Assembly: GCA_015228895.1 (NCBI GenBank)
Contig: JADGCR010000010.1
Location: forward strand, 1-23,514
Source: Magnetococcales bacterium
GTDB lineage: Bacteria; Pseudomonadota; Magnetococcia; Magnetococcales; Magnetaquicoccaceae
Direction of reading: 5' to 3'
Length of the DNA stretch: 23,514 nt
Numbering within the stretch: position 1 is the first letter of the stretch; the number at the start of each line of letters is the position of its first letter. Shown here one piece after another: positions 16,934-23,514 of this stretch. A model generated the notes under the pieces. That model had not been told where the DNA came from, ran no database searches, and saw nothing but the letters and a program-made list of their open reading frames with translations. Made by a program: the position numbers and the translations under genes.

Positions 16934-17689
16934 TCAAGGGAGGGTGCGCAACAGGGCCATGGACTGGGCGCGACATCCGCTTTCCGTCATCCAGGCGGCC
17001 AGCACGGGGGGTTGGGTCACCTGTTCGGGGATCATTTTCAGGGTCAGATCGGTGGTGTTCCTGTCCAGGGTGACTTTGAGGAGCGCGCCATCCTTGAGGG
17101 GCATGGTGGGTGGTGGCGCCAGTTTTTCCGCTCCGGCGGGCCAGCGGGCGTTGGCTTTCCAGGTGTTGCCGGCGGTGGCGAGACGGATTTCCGCCTCCTG
17201 GTCCATGGCGGGTCGCCAGAGCACCACCGGTTGACCGGTCCGCTGACAGTGGGGACCGCTCTGGGTGACATCGATCAGCCAGGGATCGGGCAACCACTCC
17301 TTGCCCCCCGAATTCAGAACCGTGCTGGCGGAACGGGTCACCCCCATGTGGGAGGTGTCCTGCCTGCCACTGGTCACCAGGGATTGCATCGCGGCCGCCA
17401 CGGTGTCGCTCTTGCCGGGTGATCCAGGGGACGGGGCCTGCTGCCAGGGGCCTGCCAGTTTGACGATGCGTCCATTGGGGGCGATCAAATCCACCTTCTG
17501 TCCCGCGGACAGTGGCAGGGGTTGCTCCCCGTCGATGGATTGACCTGGAGTCAGTTTGATGCCAACGGCTTTGAAAACGATCAGATTTTCTGCCAAGGAC
17601 CCGGTCGGGGCGACGGCACCCCAGATCAGCAGAGCGCCCAGGGCCACACGGGTCCAACGGGCGCAGGCGGAATGTTTGAGATGAGGCAT
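16934..17689 (-). CDS. Exported protein of unknown function, upstream of the CHASE2 cyclase
   Basis: I do not recognise a named family. The 251 residues start with a signal peptide (MPHLKHSACARWTRVALGALL, likely cut after GSLA near residue 33). Next comes a short beta-rich segment (IKLTPGQSIDG, LPLSAGQKVDLIAPNGRIVKLAGPW) that resembles the N-terminal part of FecR-like envelope proteins. A Pro/Ser-rich linker and a second beta-rich domain (about 140-251) follow. That domain has two cysteines (GPHCQRTG and SGCRAQS) that could form a disulphide. I chose the ATG at 17689 because GGGGAG lies 5 bases upstream and the signal peptide begins at once; an upstream in-frame ATG at 17785 gives a non-signal sequence. 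The 58-base gap to the cyclase suggests it supplies or modulates that sensor's periplasmic input; this is inference. Confidence 0.75.
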   Translation of the reverse strand: MPHLKHSACARWTRVALGALLIWGAVAPTGSLAENLIVFKAVGIKLTPGQSIDGEQPLPLSAGQKVDLIAPNGRIVKLAGPWQQAPSPGSPGKSDTVAAAMQSLVTSGRQDTSHMGVTRSASTVLNSGGKEWLPDPWLIDVTQSGPHCQRTGQPVVLWRPAMDQEAEIRLATAGNTWKANARWPAGAEKLAPPPTMPLKDGALLKVTLDRNTTDLTLKMIPEQVTQPPVLAAWMTESGCRAQSMALLRTLP

Positions 17690-17796
17690 GTGAACTCCCC
17701 CTGTAATAAAGGCTGACGAAGGTGTCAAAACAAAACAGTTTCTGTCTTCGTATGACATGGGATGATACAGCAAGGTGGAGACCATGTGAAAGCAAT

Positions 17797-17825
17797 TTTA
17801 TAACGTATTGTTTGGAAAGAACAAA
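17797..17825 (-). promoter_or_regulatory. Possible promoter for the exported protein and cyclase genes
   Basis: On the minus strand TTTGTT (17820-17825) and TATAAA (17797-17802) are separated by 17 bases, about 108 bases before the ATG at 17689. The -10 box fits well and the -35 box poorly. Confidence 0.3.
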
Positions 17826-17907
17826 GCGGATCGATCGCCGGGTGGTTGGCGCAACATGTCAATTTCATGTAACGGGATTGGACGGCCTGAGAGACCAGTT
17901 TATTGAT

Positions 17908-17924
17908 AACGATTTGAAATCGTT
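17908..17924. promoter_or_regulatory. Near-perfect palindrome in the divergent intergenic region
   Basis: AACGATTT-G-AAATCGTT has two perfect 8-base arms around one base. It lies between the divergent secreted-protein gene and the outer-membrane protein gene, where a dimeric regulator could control both. A weaker pair, ACATG and CATGT, sits about 45 bases to its left. The palindrome is seen; the operator role is inferred. Confidence 0.4.
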
Positions 17925-18106
17925 TGATGAATTGATGTGTCAAACCCGCTTGAGCCGCTGTAAAAAATCATGGCATCCAGAGTGCAATCCAGTATCGGGT
18001 CACATAACCAGTAAGGATGGTGAGGTGGTGGTGGATGAGCGATTCGAAGCCCCGGTCGGGTGGAACGTGCTTGCAGGCTTTGCTTTTGATCTCCTGGAAT
18101 TTTTTC

Positions 18107-19759
18107 ATGCGTTTCCAGCAGGGGTGGGTGCGGTCGTGGGCCGTGGCTCTGGTGTCGGCTTTGTGGCTGGGGGGGTGCGCGCAGCAGTCGGTTCCCTTGA
18201 CGCCCGTGGAGCGGGAGACGCGCGTTCAGAGTGATTACGCGGCCCTGTTTGCCGGGCAGGGGGGGATTGCGACCGCCGTGACCCTGGAAACCGCCATGGC
18301 GCGGGCGATTCGCCATCATCTGGCCACCCGTGTCAAGTCCATGGATGTGGCCCTGGCCCAGGGTTTGACGGCTGTGGCCTCGTATCGTCAATTGCCCGGC
18401 CTGACGGTGGTGGCCGGGTACGAGGAGCGGGATCGTGTGCCTACGGACTCGCTGAATCTGTACGACACCACCCGCGCCCTCTCCGTGGCCTGGAACGTGC
18501 TGGATTTCGGGGTGAGTTATCTCCACACCCGGCAGCAGTCGGATCGGGTTCTGATCGCCAGCGAATTGCGCCGCAAGGCGGCCCACAATCTGTTGCAGGA
18601 GGTGCAGACCGTCTATTGGCGGGCCTGGGCCGCCCAACGCCTGGAATCCATGATGGATCCCCTGATGGCGCGGGTGCGGAAGGCGCTGGTCAACGCCCAG
18701 GAGGCGGAGCGCCAGCGGCTGCAGCCCCCCATGCAACTGTTGGACTATCAGAAGACCTTGCTGAAGACCTGGCAGCAGATTCAGGAGATGTGGAAAGGGT
18801 TGTCCGGGGCCAGGGTGGCTCTGGCCGAACTGATGAACGTCAATCCGGGGGAGTCGTTCGTGCTGGCGGCCCCGGAGCGGGTGGTGCTGCCGGATCTGGA
18901 GCGTTTCCCCCCCCTGGTCCGTCTGGAGCGTCTGGCCTTGCGGCAGCGACCGGAGTTGCGGGAACGGGATTACCAGGCGCGGATTCAGACCCTGGAGACC
19001 CGCAAGGAGTTGTTGCGACTGCTGCCTGGACTGGAGTTCCGCACCGGGCGCAATTTCAACAGTGGGGACGCCTATGTCAATCACGTCTGGGCTGAGTCGG
19101 GGATGAAACTGGTGTGGAATGTGTTGCACCTGCTCTCCGCGCCCAGCCAGATCGCTCTTTCCAGGACGCAGGAGGAGTATCAGGCGCTGATGCGGCGGGC
19201 GTTGAGCATGAGCGTGCTGGCCCAGGTGCATGTGGGGTATCGCCGTTTGGTGCAGGCGTTGGAGGAGTATGTCACGGCCCAGGCCCTGAGCGATGTCAAC
19301 GAGCGTCTCTATCAGCACGCCAGGGCCGGCAAGGAGGCCGCCTCCATGAACGAATTGGATTTGATCCATCGCGAGGCGGAGCGGATCACCTCCCTGACGC
19401 GGCGGGATGTGGCGTACGCGGAGCTGCGCAACGGCGTGGGGGCTTTTTTTGTCACGCTGGGTTCGGATGTGCTGCCGGAGGCGCTGGAACCACCCTCGGT
19501 GGCGGAGCTGGAGCAGACCATCGCCGCCCGTCTGGCCGCCTGGGAGCGGGGGGAGATCCAGGAGCTGACCGGTGGGGACGACGGAGGGGGTGTGTCGGGG
19601 GTTTTTGTTCCGGAATGGAAAATCGAAACCGTGCCGGCGCACGACAGGCAGGAGGTATTTCAACCCGAGTGGACCATCGAATCTGCGGATACCACAAAAT
19701 CCGGGGATGACGGCATCGCCCACCCGGAGTGGGTCATCGAGACCAGCGATTCCAATTGA
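18107..19759 (+). CDS. TolC/NodT-like outer-membrane efflux lipoprotein with PEWxIE repeat tail
   Basis: Such proteins form trimeric channels that carry substrates of efflux pumps or type I exporters across the outer membrane. From the ATG at 18107 the product has 550 residues. It starts with a lipoprotein signal, a hydrophobic core ending in WLGGC with the lipid-anchored cysteine at C24. Long amphipathic helices and beta stretches follow in the two-repeat pattern of the OEP family (LETAMARAIRHH, SVAWNVLDFGVSYLHTRQQSD, LKLVWNVL-like second half). The last about 50 residues are a tail of three tandem units, each with PEWxIE(T/S). A TGGAA lies 8 bases before this start; in-frame ATG/GTG codons further up would bury the signal. 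No fusion-protein or pump gene is adjacent. Confidence 0.8.
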   Translation: MRFQQGWVRSWAVALVSALWLGGCAQQSVPLTPVERETRVQSDYAALFAGQGGIATAVTLETAMARAIRHHLATRVKSMDVALAQGLTAVASYRQLPGLTVVAGYEERDRVPTDSLNLYDTTRALSVAWNVLDFGVSYLHTRQQSDRVLIASELRRKAAHNLLQEVQTVYWRAWAAQRLESMMDPLMARVRKALVNAQEAERQRLQPPMQLLDYQKTLLKTWQQIQEMWKGLSGARVALAELMNVNPGESFVLAAPERVVLPDLERFPPLVRLERLALRQRPELRERDYQARIQTLETRKELLRLLPGLEFRTGRNFNSGDAYVNHVWAESGMKLVWNVLHLLSAPSQIALSRTQEEYQALMRRALSMSVLAQVHVGYRRLVQALEEYVTAQALSDVNERLYQHARAGKEAASMNELDLIHREAERITSLTRRDVAYAELRNGVGAFFVTLGSDVLPEALEPPSVAELEQTIAARLAAWERGEIQELTGGDDGGGVSGVFVPEWKIETVPAHDRQEVFQPEWTIESADTTKSGDDGIAHPEWVIETSDSN

Positions 19760-19789
19760 GTTGACAAACGCGCGAGGAAGGGAAAAATC

Positions 19790-21004
19790 ATGGGGGATTC
19801 GGTGTTCGGGATTTCGGTGCATCATGTCGGCGGTCGGGCCGGGTCGCGGGCCTATCCCTGTTTCAACTGGCTGGAGCCGGCCATCGAGAATGTCCTGTAC
19901 GACGCGGACCCCTCCTGTCTGGAGCAGATCCGGCAGCGCTGGGGAGGGGCGTGCGTCGTGCTGCCCCATTGCGTTGGCGGGAGTCGCGCCACAGCCGATT
20001 TTCATCTCACCTACGATCGGTACGGCTCCTCTCTGTTGACCTGCCTCCCTGAGTACGACGACTGCCATATTTACAGCAAGCAGTTTTCCTTCGATTACGA
20101 TCCCGTTTCCCATCAGACGGCCAGCGTGGTTCCGGTCACGTTGCAAACCCTGGATGACTTGTTTGAACAGGGTGGGGCTGAGGCGGGGCCGCCGCATTTT
20201 CTCTCCATGGACACGGAGGGTTCGGAATACGACATCTTGCTGGGGGCGAGCCGCCTGCTGCGCACCTCGATCCATGGCGTCTATACGGAATTCCACTTCC
20301 TGCGCCGCTTCACCGCCCAGAAATCGTTGCAGGATCTGGACGACTTGTTGCACGAATCTGGATTTGTCCTGATCGATGTCAAGCAGAGCAAGGGATTGTA
20401 CATGCCCGTCTGCCGACCCATCGGCTTGCGGGACCAGGGCACGGTGGGGTGTGGAGAGGCGCTGTTTCTGAAAATCCCCGCCCGGATCGTGCAAGATCAC
20501 CCCAACCCTCGGCTTGCGCTGCTGCAAGCCGGGATGACCGCGTTGGCGTTTGGCCATTTTGAATGGTGTCTCCGTTACCTGGACGCGTGGGTCCAGCAGG
20601 ACGGTTTGCGCTGGTTGGCGGAATGCACCGTCCCGGTGCCGGATTATGTGGCGGTGTTGCAGGGGATTGTCAGAACCGTGCAAAACTATCCGCCAGTGAC
20701 GCCGCTCCGCTTTACCGATCTTTTCAAGACACCGCAACGGGCCGCCGCCCGGTTTTCGGTTCCCCGGGCGGCGGACAACGAACCGCCAGCCACACCCTCC
20801 CCATTGGGGTTGCGTACCGAATATCTGACCAGACTGGGCCTCTCTGTCGAGAGTTTCCGCGCGCAGGCGGAGCTGTTGCAGAGCGAACGTTATTTCGGCG
20901 TGGAGGAGATCTTGAATATCCTGGGCATGACCGATCTGGCGAACACCATCCGGGAAGATCGTTTGCAACAAATCAAGGCGTTGCTGCAACGGCTGGGATT
21001 TTAG
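19790..21004 (+). CDS. FkbM-family methyltransferase with extra C-terminal region
   Basis: FkbM-type enzymes are SAM-dependent O-methyltransferases, often acting on sugars or secondary metabolites. The 404 residues begin with a nucleotide-binding-like stretch (VHHVGGRAGSRAYP) and VLYDADPSCLEQI. The hallmark FLSMDTEGSEYDILLGA of FkbM proteins is at about residues 142-158, followed by VYTEFHF and the helix of the family core up to about 235. About 170 residues follow that do not belong to the core and look helical (LALLQAGMTALAFGHF, WCLRYLDAW). AGGAAGG lies 8 bases before the ATG. It follows the outer-membrane protein by 30 bases and is probably cotranscribed. Substrate unknown. Confidence 0.82.
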   Translation: MGDSVFGISVHHVGGRAGSRAYPCFNWLEPAIENVLYDADPSCLEQIRQRWGGACVVLPHCVGGSRATADFHLTYDRYGSSLLTCLPEYDDCHIYSKQFSFDYDPVSHQTASVVPVTLQTLDDLFEQGGAEAGPPHFLSMDTEGSEYDILLGASRLLRTSIHGVYTEFHFLRRFTAQKSLQDLDDLLHESGFVLIDVKQSKGLYMPVCRPIGLRDQGTVGCGEALFLKIPARIVQDHPNPRLALLQAGMTALAFGHFEWCLRYLDAWVQQDGLRWLAECTVPVPDYVAVLQGIVRTVQNYPPVTPLRFTDLFKTPQRAAARFSVPRAADNEPPATPSPLGLRTEYLTRLGLSVESFRAQAELLQSERYFGVEEILNILGMTDLANTIREDRLQQIKALLQRLGF

Positions 21005-21010
21005 CGTTTC

Positions 21011-21031
21011 CCCCCGCCGGGGGATTTTCTT
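21011..21031 (+). terminator. Rho-independent terminator after the FkbM gene
   Basis: CCCCC (21011-21015), loop GCC, GGGGG (21019-21023), then ATTTTCTT. It begins 6 bases after the methyltransferase stop and separates it from the convergent chemoreceptor gene. Confidence 0.6.
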
Positions 21032-21066
21032 CGTTGTCCGGAAACGTCCCTCCGGGTGTGAGGGGT

Positions 21067-22530
21067 CTAAACCAACTCTTTGAGCGTGCGGACAACATCG
21101 TTCAGGGTTTGGATGCCCACCTTGACCTGGGCGATTCCCGTCGCCGTCTCCCTGGCGCCGGTATTGACCGATTGCATGGCTTCCACCACCTGACGGATGG
21201 CCACGGATTGCTGCCGCACATTCATCGAGATCTGCTGCGCCCCCTCGGCCGCGGTACGAACGGAGTCCGCAACCGCCTGGAACGCGTCGGTCGTGCGCCG
21301 GGTGATGGTGATGCCCACCTCCATGCTCTTGATGCCCTCGTCGGTGGTCATGACCGTGGCGTTGGTGGCTTTTTGAATCTCTCCCACCAGTCCGTTGATG
21401 CGTCCCGCCGACCGTTTGCTCTCATCCGCCAGTTTGCGCGTCTCCACGGCCAACACCGCAAATCCCTTGCCGTGTTCGCCGGCCCGCACCGCCTCCACAG
21501 CGGCGTTCATGGCCAACATTTTGGTCTCGTTGGCAAAATCCGAGACCATTCCGGTGATGTCGCGAATCTGTCCGGTCTGTTCGCTCAAACGCAGAATCTG
21601 TTGGGCGATGGCGTCCACCTTCTCCTTGACATCTTCCATGGTGAGCAAGGTTTCATCCACCCGTTCCATGCCCTGCCGGGCCAATTCCAGGGCCGCGTGG
21701 GCGCCGCTGGCCGCGGAGTCGGCCTGTTCCGCCGACTGTCGGGCCGAGGCGCCCAACTCCTCCATGGTGGTGTTGGTCTCGTTGACCGCCGACGCCTGTT
21801 GGGCGGCGACCCGTTCCTGTTGATTGATGGTGGCGGCCATTTGACTGGCGGCCGAGGAAAGGGTGACCGTCACCGTCTGCAACGAGCCTTGAACGGCGCG
21901 GCTCAACAGATAACTCAACACCACACAACCGCTGATCACCACCAGGGTCAACAGAATGATCCGGTCACGGGTTTTCTGCGCGTTCACCATGAACTGCTGC
22001 GCCTTTTGGCTGGCAAAGGCCGACACCTCCGATATCGCCTGATCCAGGCGTATTTTATGCAGCTCATCCTGCCGCGCCGAGGCGAAAAAGGGGTGGTTTC
22101 TGTCAAAATTTCCGGTTTTTTGCAGTTCGGCCAGTTGGTCGCGTATCCGCATCCATTCCGTCAACTCCTGCCGGGCCGTCGTCACCTTCTGCTTGTCACC
22201 CAGGAAACGTTCATCGACTGTTTTGAGATCCTCCAACACCTGGGCATGCCGGGCGTCCAGTTCCTGGAGCCATTTTTCCAGTTCGGCGAAATTTCCCAGC
22301 TGTTGCAGTCGCCCCAGCAGAATGTTCATATGGACGATCTGTCCGGAAATGCGCAGGGTGGCCGTGCTGACCTGAAAGGGATGGTTGTAGAGTTTTTCCG
22401 TCAAACCGGCCAGTTGCACCATCTGGTAGATACAAAAAACGCTCAACAGGATCAACAGGACAATCAGCGCACGCAATCCGGTTCCCACGCGCCATTTGAC
22501 ATCGAATTTTCGTGTTGTCAGTTTTTCCAT
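21067..22530 (-). CDS. Methyl-accepting chemotaxis protein
   Basis: This is a membrane chemoreceptor that signals to CheA/CheW. The 487 residues have a first membrane segment at about 21-39 and a helical periplasmic sensor of about 150 residues, a four-helix-bundle type by length and heptad pattern. A second membrane segment lies at about 190-212, followed by a long cytoplasmic coiled coil. The signalling tip is at about 333-356: ETKMLAMNAAVEAVRAGEHGKGF, a variant of the common QTNLLALNAAIEAARAGE with Lys for Asn. I see no HAMP sequence between the second membrane segment and the coiled coil. There is no C-terminal CheR/CheB tether pentapeptide. The gene is transcribed towards the terminator shared with the FkbM gene. 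Confidence 0.93.
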   Translation of the reverse strand: MEKLTTRKFDVKWRVGTGLRALIVLLILLSVFCIYQMVQLAGLTEKLYNHPFQVSTATLRISGQIVHMNILLGRLQQLGNFAELEKWLQELDARHAQVLEDLKTVDERFLGDKQKVTTARQELTEWMRIRDQLAELQKTGNFDRNHPFFASARQDELHKIRLDQAISEVSAFASQKAQQFMVNAQKTRDRIILLTLVVISGCVVLSYLLSRAVQGSLQTVTVTLSSAASQMAATINQQERVAAQQASAVNETNTTMEELGASARQSAEQADSAASGAHAALELARQGMERVDETLLTMEDVKEKVDAIAQQILRLSEQTGQIRDITGMVSDFANETKMLAMNAAVEAVRAGEHGKGFAVLAVETRKLADESKRSAGRINGLVGEIQKATNATVMTTDEGIKSMEVGITITRRTTDAFQAVADSVRTAAEGAQQISMNVRQQSVAIRQVVEAMQSVNTGARETATGIAQVKVGIQTLNDVVRTLKELV

Positions 22531-22676
22531 TCACCGTCCCCGATTTCACCAGCGTGCTTGTCATTGCAACCAACCCTGAGCCAGCGAATTCGATTCTACG
22601 ACGGTCTTGCCCGGTAATGCCATGGACTTTCACGCAAGGGCTATGAAATCGCCCGGAGATGCCGGGGATCTCCCCT

Positions 22677-22706
22677 GCAAAAGGAACTCCCGGATCCCCG
22701 GGAGTT
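22677..22706 (-). terminator. Hairpin terminator after the Fic-like gene
   Basis: On the minus strand a 9-bp stem, AACTCCCGG paired with CCGGGAGTT around a 4-base loop (22685-22706), is followed by CCTTTTGC. It lies 57 bases past the stop of the Fic-like gene and upstream of the chemoreceptor gene, so the two are probably separate transcripts. Confidence 0.5.
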
Positions 22707-22762
22707 GGAGAGAGAACTGTCAGCCGCCCTGGCGCCTCCCCAGAATGAAGGTACGGTTCCAA

Positions 22763-23514
22763 TCAGGTCCCTACATCCCTGGAAACGGCCTTTTGCCATT
22801 CGGCCAGCCCGATGGCCAGTGAACTTTCCAGCCATTCATCAAACCGACCTTCGACGCTGTGCGTTGGTTCAACATAGTTGAACTGGAAGAAATCCGGGGA
22901 AGCCGGATGCAGGTCGGTTACATCGGTTATATCCTGTTCACCCTCTCTTGGTATGCGGAAGAGGGTGAAGCTCGAAGCCGCCATGATACCCCGGTGAATC
23001 GGCCCCAAACCGTGAAAGGCCACAACAAACTGGAAATGATTCATCGAGATAATGGTCAGAGACGCCCAACAGCAGTGCTTGTTGAAATTGGCGAAATAGC
23101 CATATTTCTTGGAAAGTTCGATGATTTGATGGCGGAAATAGTCACGTCTTGCTGATGTGTTGCTATCTGAATTATCTTTTATAAAGTAAGGCTTTGAGTC
23201 AGATACTGAAAGCTTAGAAAACTCATCTTTGAAATCTTGAGTAATTAATTTCAGTTTTTCATTGGTTTTTTCGCGCAATTTTTCCGCCAGAATGAACACA
23301 TTATCCATACGGTTGGTTTCGATCTGGAAGCGGTTTCTGAGCAGTTGAAGACCGGATTTCAAAATGGTGGTAGCGTGATGCGCTTGTTGAATCCCTTGTT
23401 CAATCCCGAGGGCCGCCAGGATGGATTTTTTTTGATTGCGGGCGAACAGGGTGCAAAGGGCTTGCAGGTTCCCATCATCCGCCATTTCCAGGGCATCGAT
23501 GTACTCTGTTCTTT
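22763..23514 (-). CDS. Fic-family protein, C-terminal part (5' end outside window)
   Basis: The frame is open to the window edge. It reads RTEYIDALEMADDGNLQALCTLFARNQ before any good start, so the ATG at 23485 is internal. The YIDALE.AD.G.L..L..LFA stretch is what follows the catalytic Fic core in a group of large Fic/DOC proteins. The downstream part (long helical KLREKTNEKLKLI region, RRDYFRHQIIELSKKYGYFAN, VVAFHGLGPIHRGIMAAS, RFDEWLESSLAIGLAEWQ) matches the C-terminal region I recall from the same group. The AMPylation motif HxFxDGNGR would lie outside the window, so activity cannot be judged. The middle (about 23100-23330) is AT-rich compared with the flanks. Targets are unknown. Confidence 0.65.
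   Translation of the reverse strand, partial: RTEYIDALEMADDGNLQALCTLFARNQKKSILAALGIEQGIQQAHHATTILKSGLQLLRNRFQIETNRMDNVFILAEKLREKTNEKLKLITQDFKDEFSKLSVSDSKPYFIKDNSDSNTSARRDYFRHQIIELSKKYGYFANFNKHCCWASLTIISMNHFQFVVAFHGLGPIHRGIMAASSFTLFRIPREGEQDITDVTDLHPASPDFFQFNYVEPTHSVEGRFDEWLESSLAIGLAEWQKAVSRDVGT

Larger units (their letters stand above)
17690..18106. other. Divergent intergenic region, 417 bases
   Basis: The stretch is AT-richer than its neighbours. Apart from the candidate promoter and palindrome listed separately I see no convincing gene. An open frame from 17722 to 18234 on the plus strand overlaps the lipoprotein start and has no family features or good ribosome-binding site. Confidence 0.5.

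Noticed and set aside
17722..18234. A 170-codon plus-strand frame before and overlapping the lipoprotein start
   Set aside because: It has no ribosome-binding site or recognisable domain, and it overlaps the lipoprotein signal sequence in another frame.
17900..20989. A 1029-codon minus-strand open frame across the outer-membrane protein and FkbM genes
   Set aside because: Both plus-strand genes have family motifs and ribosome-binding sites, and the antisense translation is Pro/Gln/His/Arg-rich low-complexity sequence typical of shadow frames in GC-rich DNA.
1..23514. tRNA or rRNA genes, insertion-sequence transposases, phage integrase or attachment sites
   Set aside because: No T-loop-like GGTTCGAATC cluster with an acceptor stem and no transposase or integrase motifs were seen on either strand by eye.

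Overview
The window is a high-GC stretch of a Gram-negative proteobacterial chromosome. The left half is conserved housekeeping sequence. The order cmk-rpsA-ihfB-lapA-lapB is usual in gamma-like proteobacteria, and ribD-ribE-ribBA-ribH-nusB-thiL is the riboflavin/thiamine cluster also seen in alpha- and deep-branching proteobacteria. With the chemoreceptor, CHASE2 cyclase and short GGGGTCCAGGGG hairpin repeats, this suggests a free-living motile bacterium, possibly near the magnetotactic cocci (Magnetococcia). That placement is inference; no marker in the window proves it.

Layout. Bases 1-5933 (+): 3' end of cmk, ribosomal protein S1, IHF-beta, the LapA/LapB envelope pair, rpiB and glyA. Bases 5934-6806: an AT-rich island where nrdR often sits. 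It holds a heavily deleted endonuclease/exonuclease/phosphatase (EEP) pseudogene whose motif islands are still readable, followed by an intact 150-residue gene that overlaps ribD by 4 bases. Bases 6803-11858 (+): ribD, ribE, ribBA, ribH, nusB and thiL, mostly overlapping by 1-16 bases and so probably translationally coupled. Bases 11859-12322: a gene-free stretch with hairpin repeats, a frameshifted MNT-type nucleotidyltransferase remnant and a second copy of its start.

Bases 12323-17689 are on the minus strand: a DnaK paralogue with a long acidic tail coded partly by a 14-unit hexanucleotide repeat, a CHASE2/class III nucleotide cyclase, and an exported protein directly upstream of the cyclase. 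A divergent regulatory region (17690-18106) separates these from a plus-strand pair: a TolC/NodT-like outer-membrane lipoprotein with three C-terminal PEWxIE repeats and an FkbM-family methyltransferase. The right end (minus strand) holds a chemoreceptor without a recognisable HAMP domain and the 3' part of a Fic-family protein that runs off the window.

The most rewarding parts for a second look are the decayed nuclease with its preserved partner (5945-6806), the decayed MNT gene (12043-12187), the DnaK tail, and the repeated PEWxIE tail of the outer-membrane protein. I saw no complete new defence or mobile system; two of the accessory loci are clearly eroded remnants.
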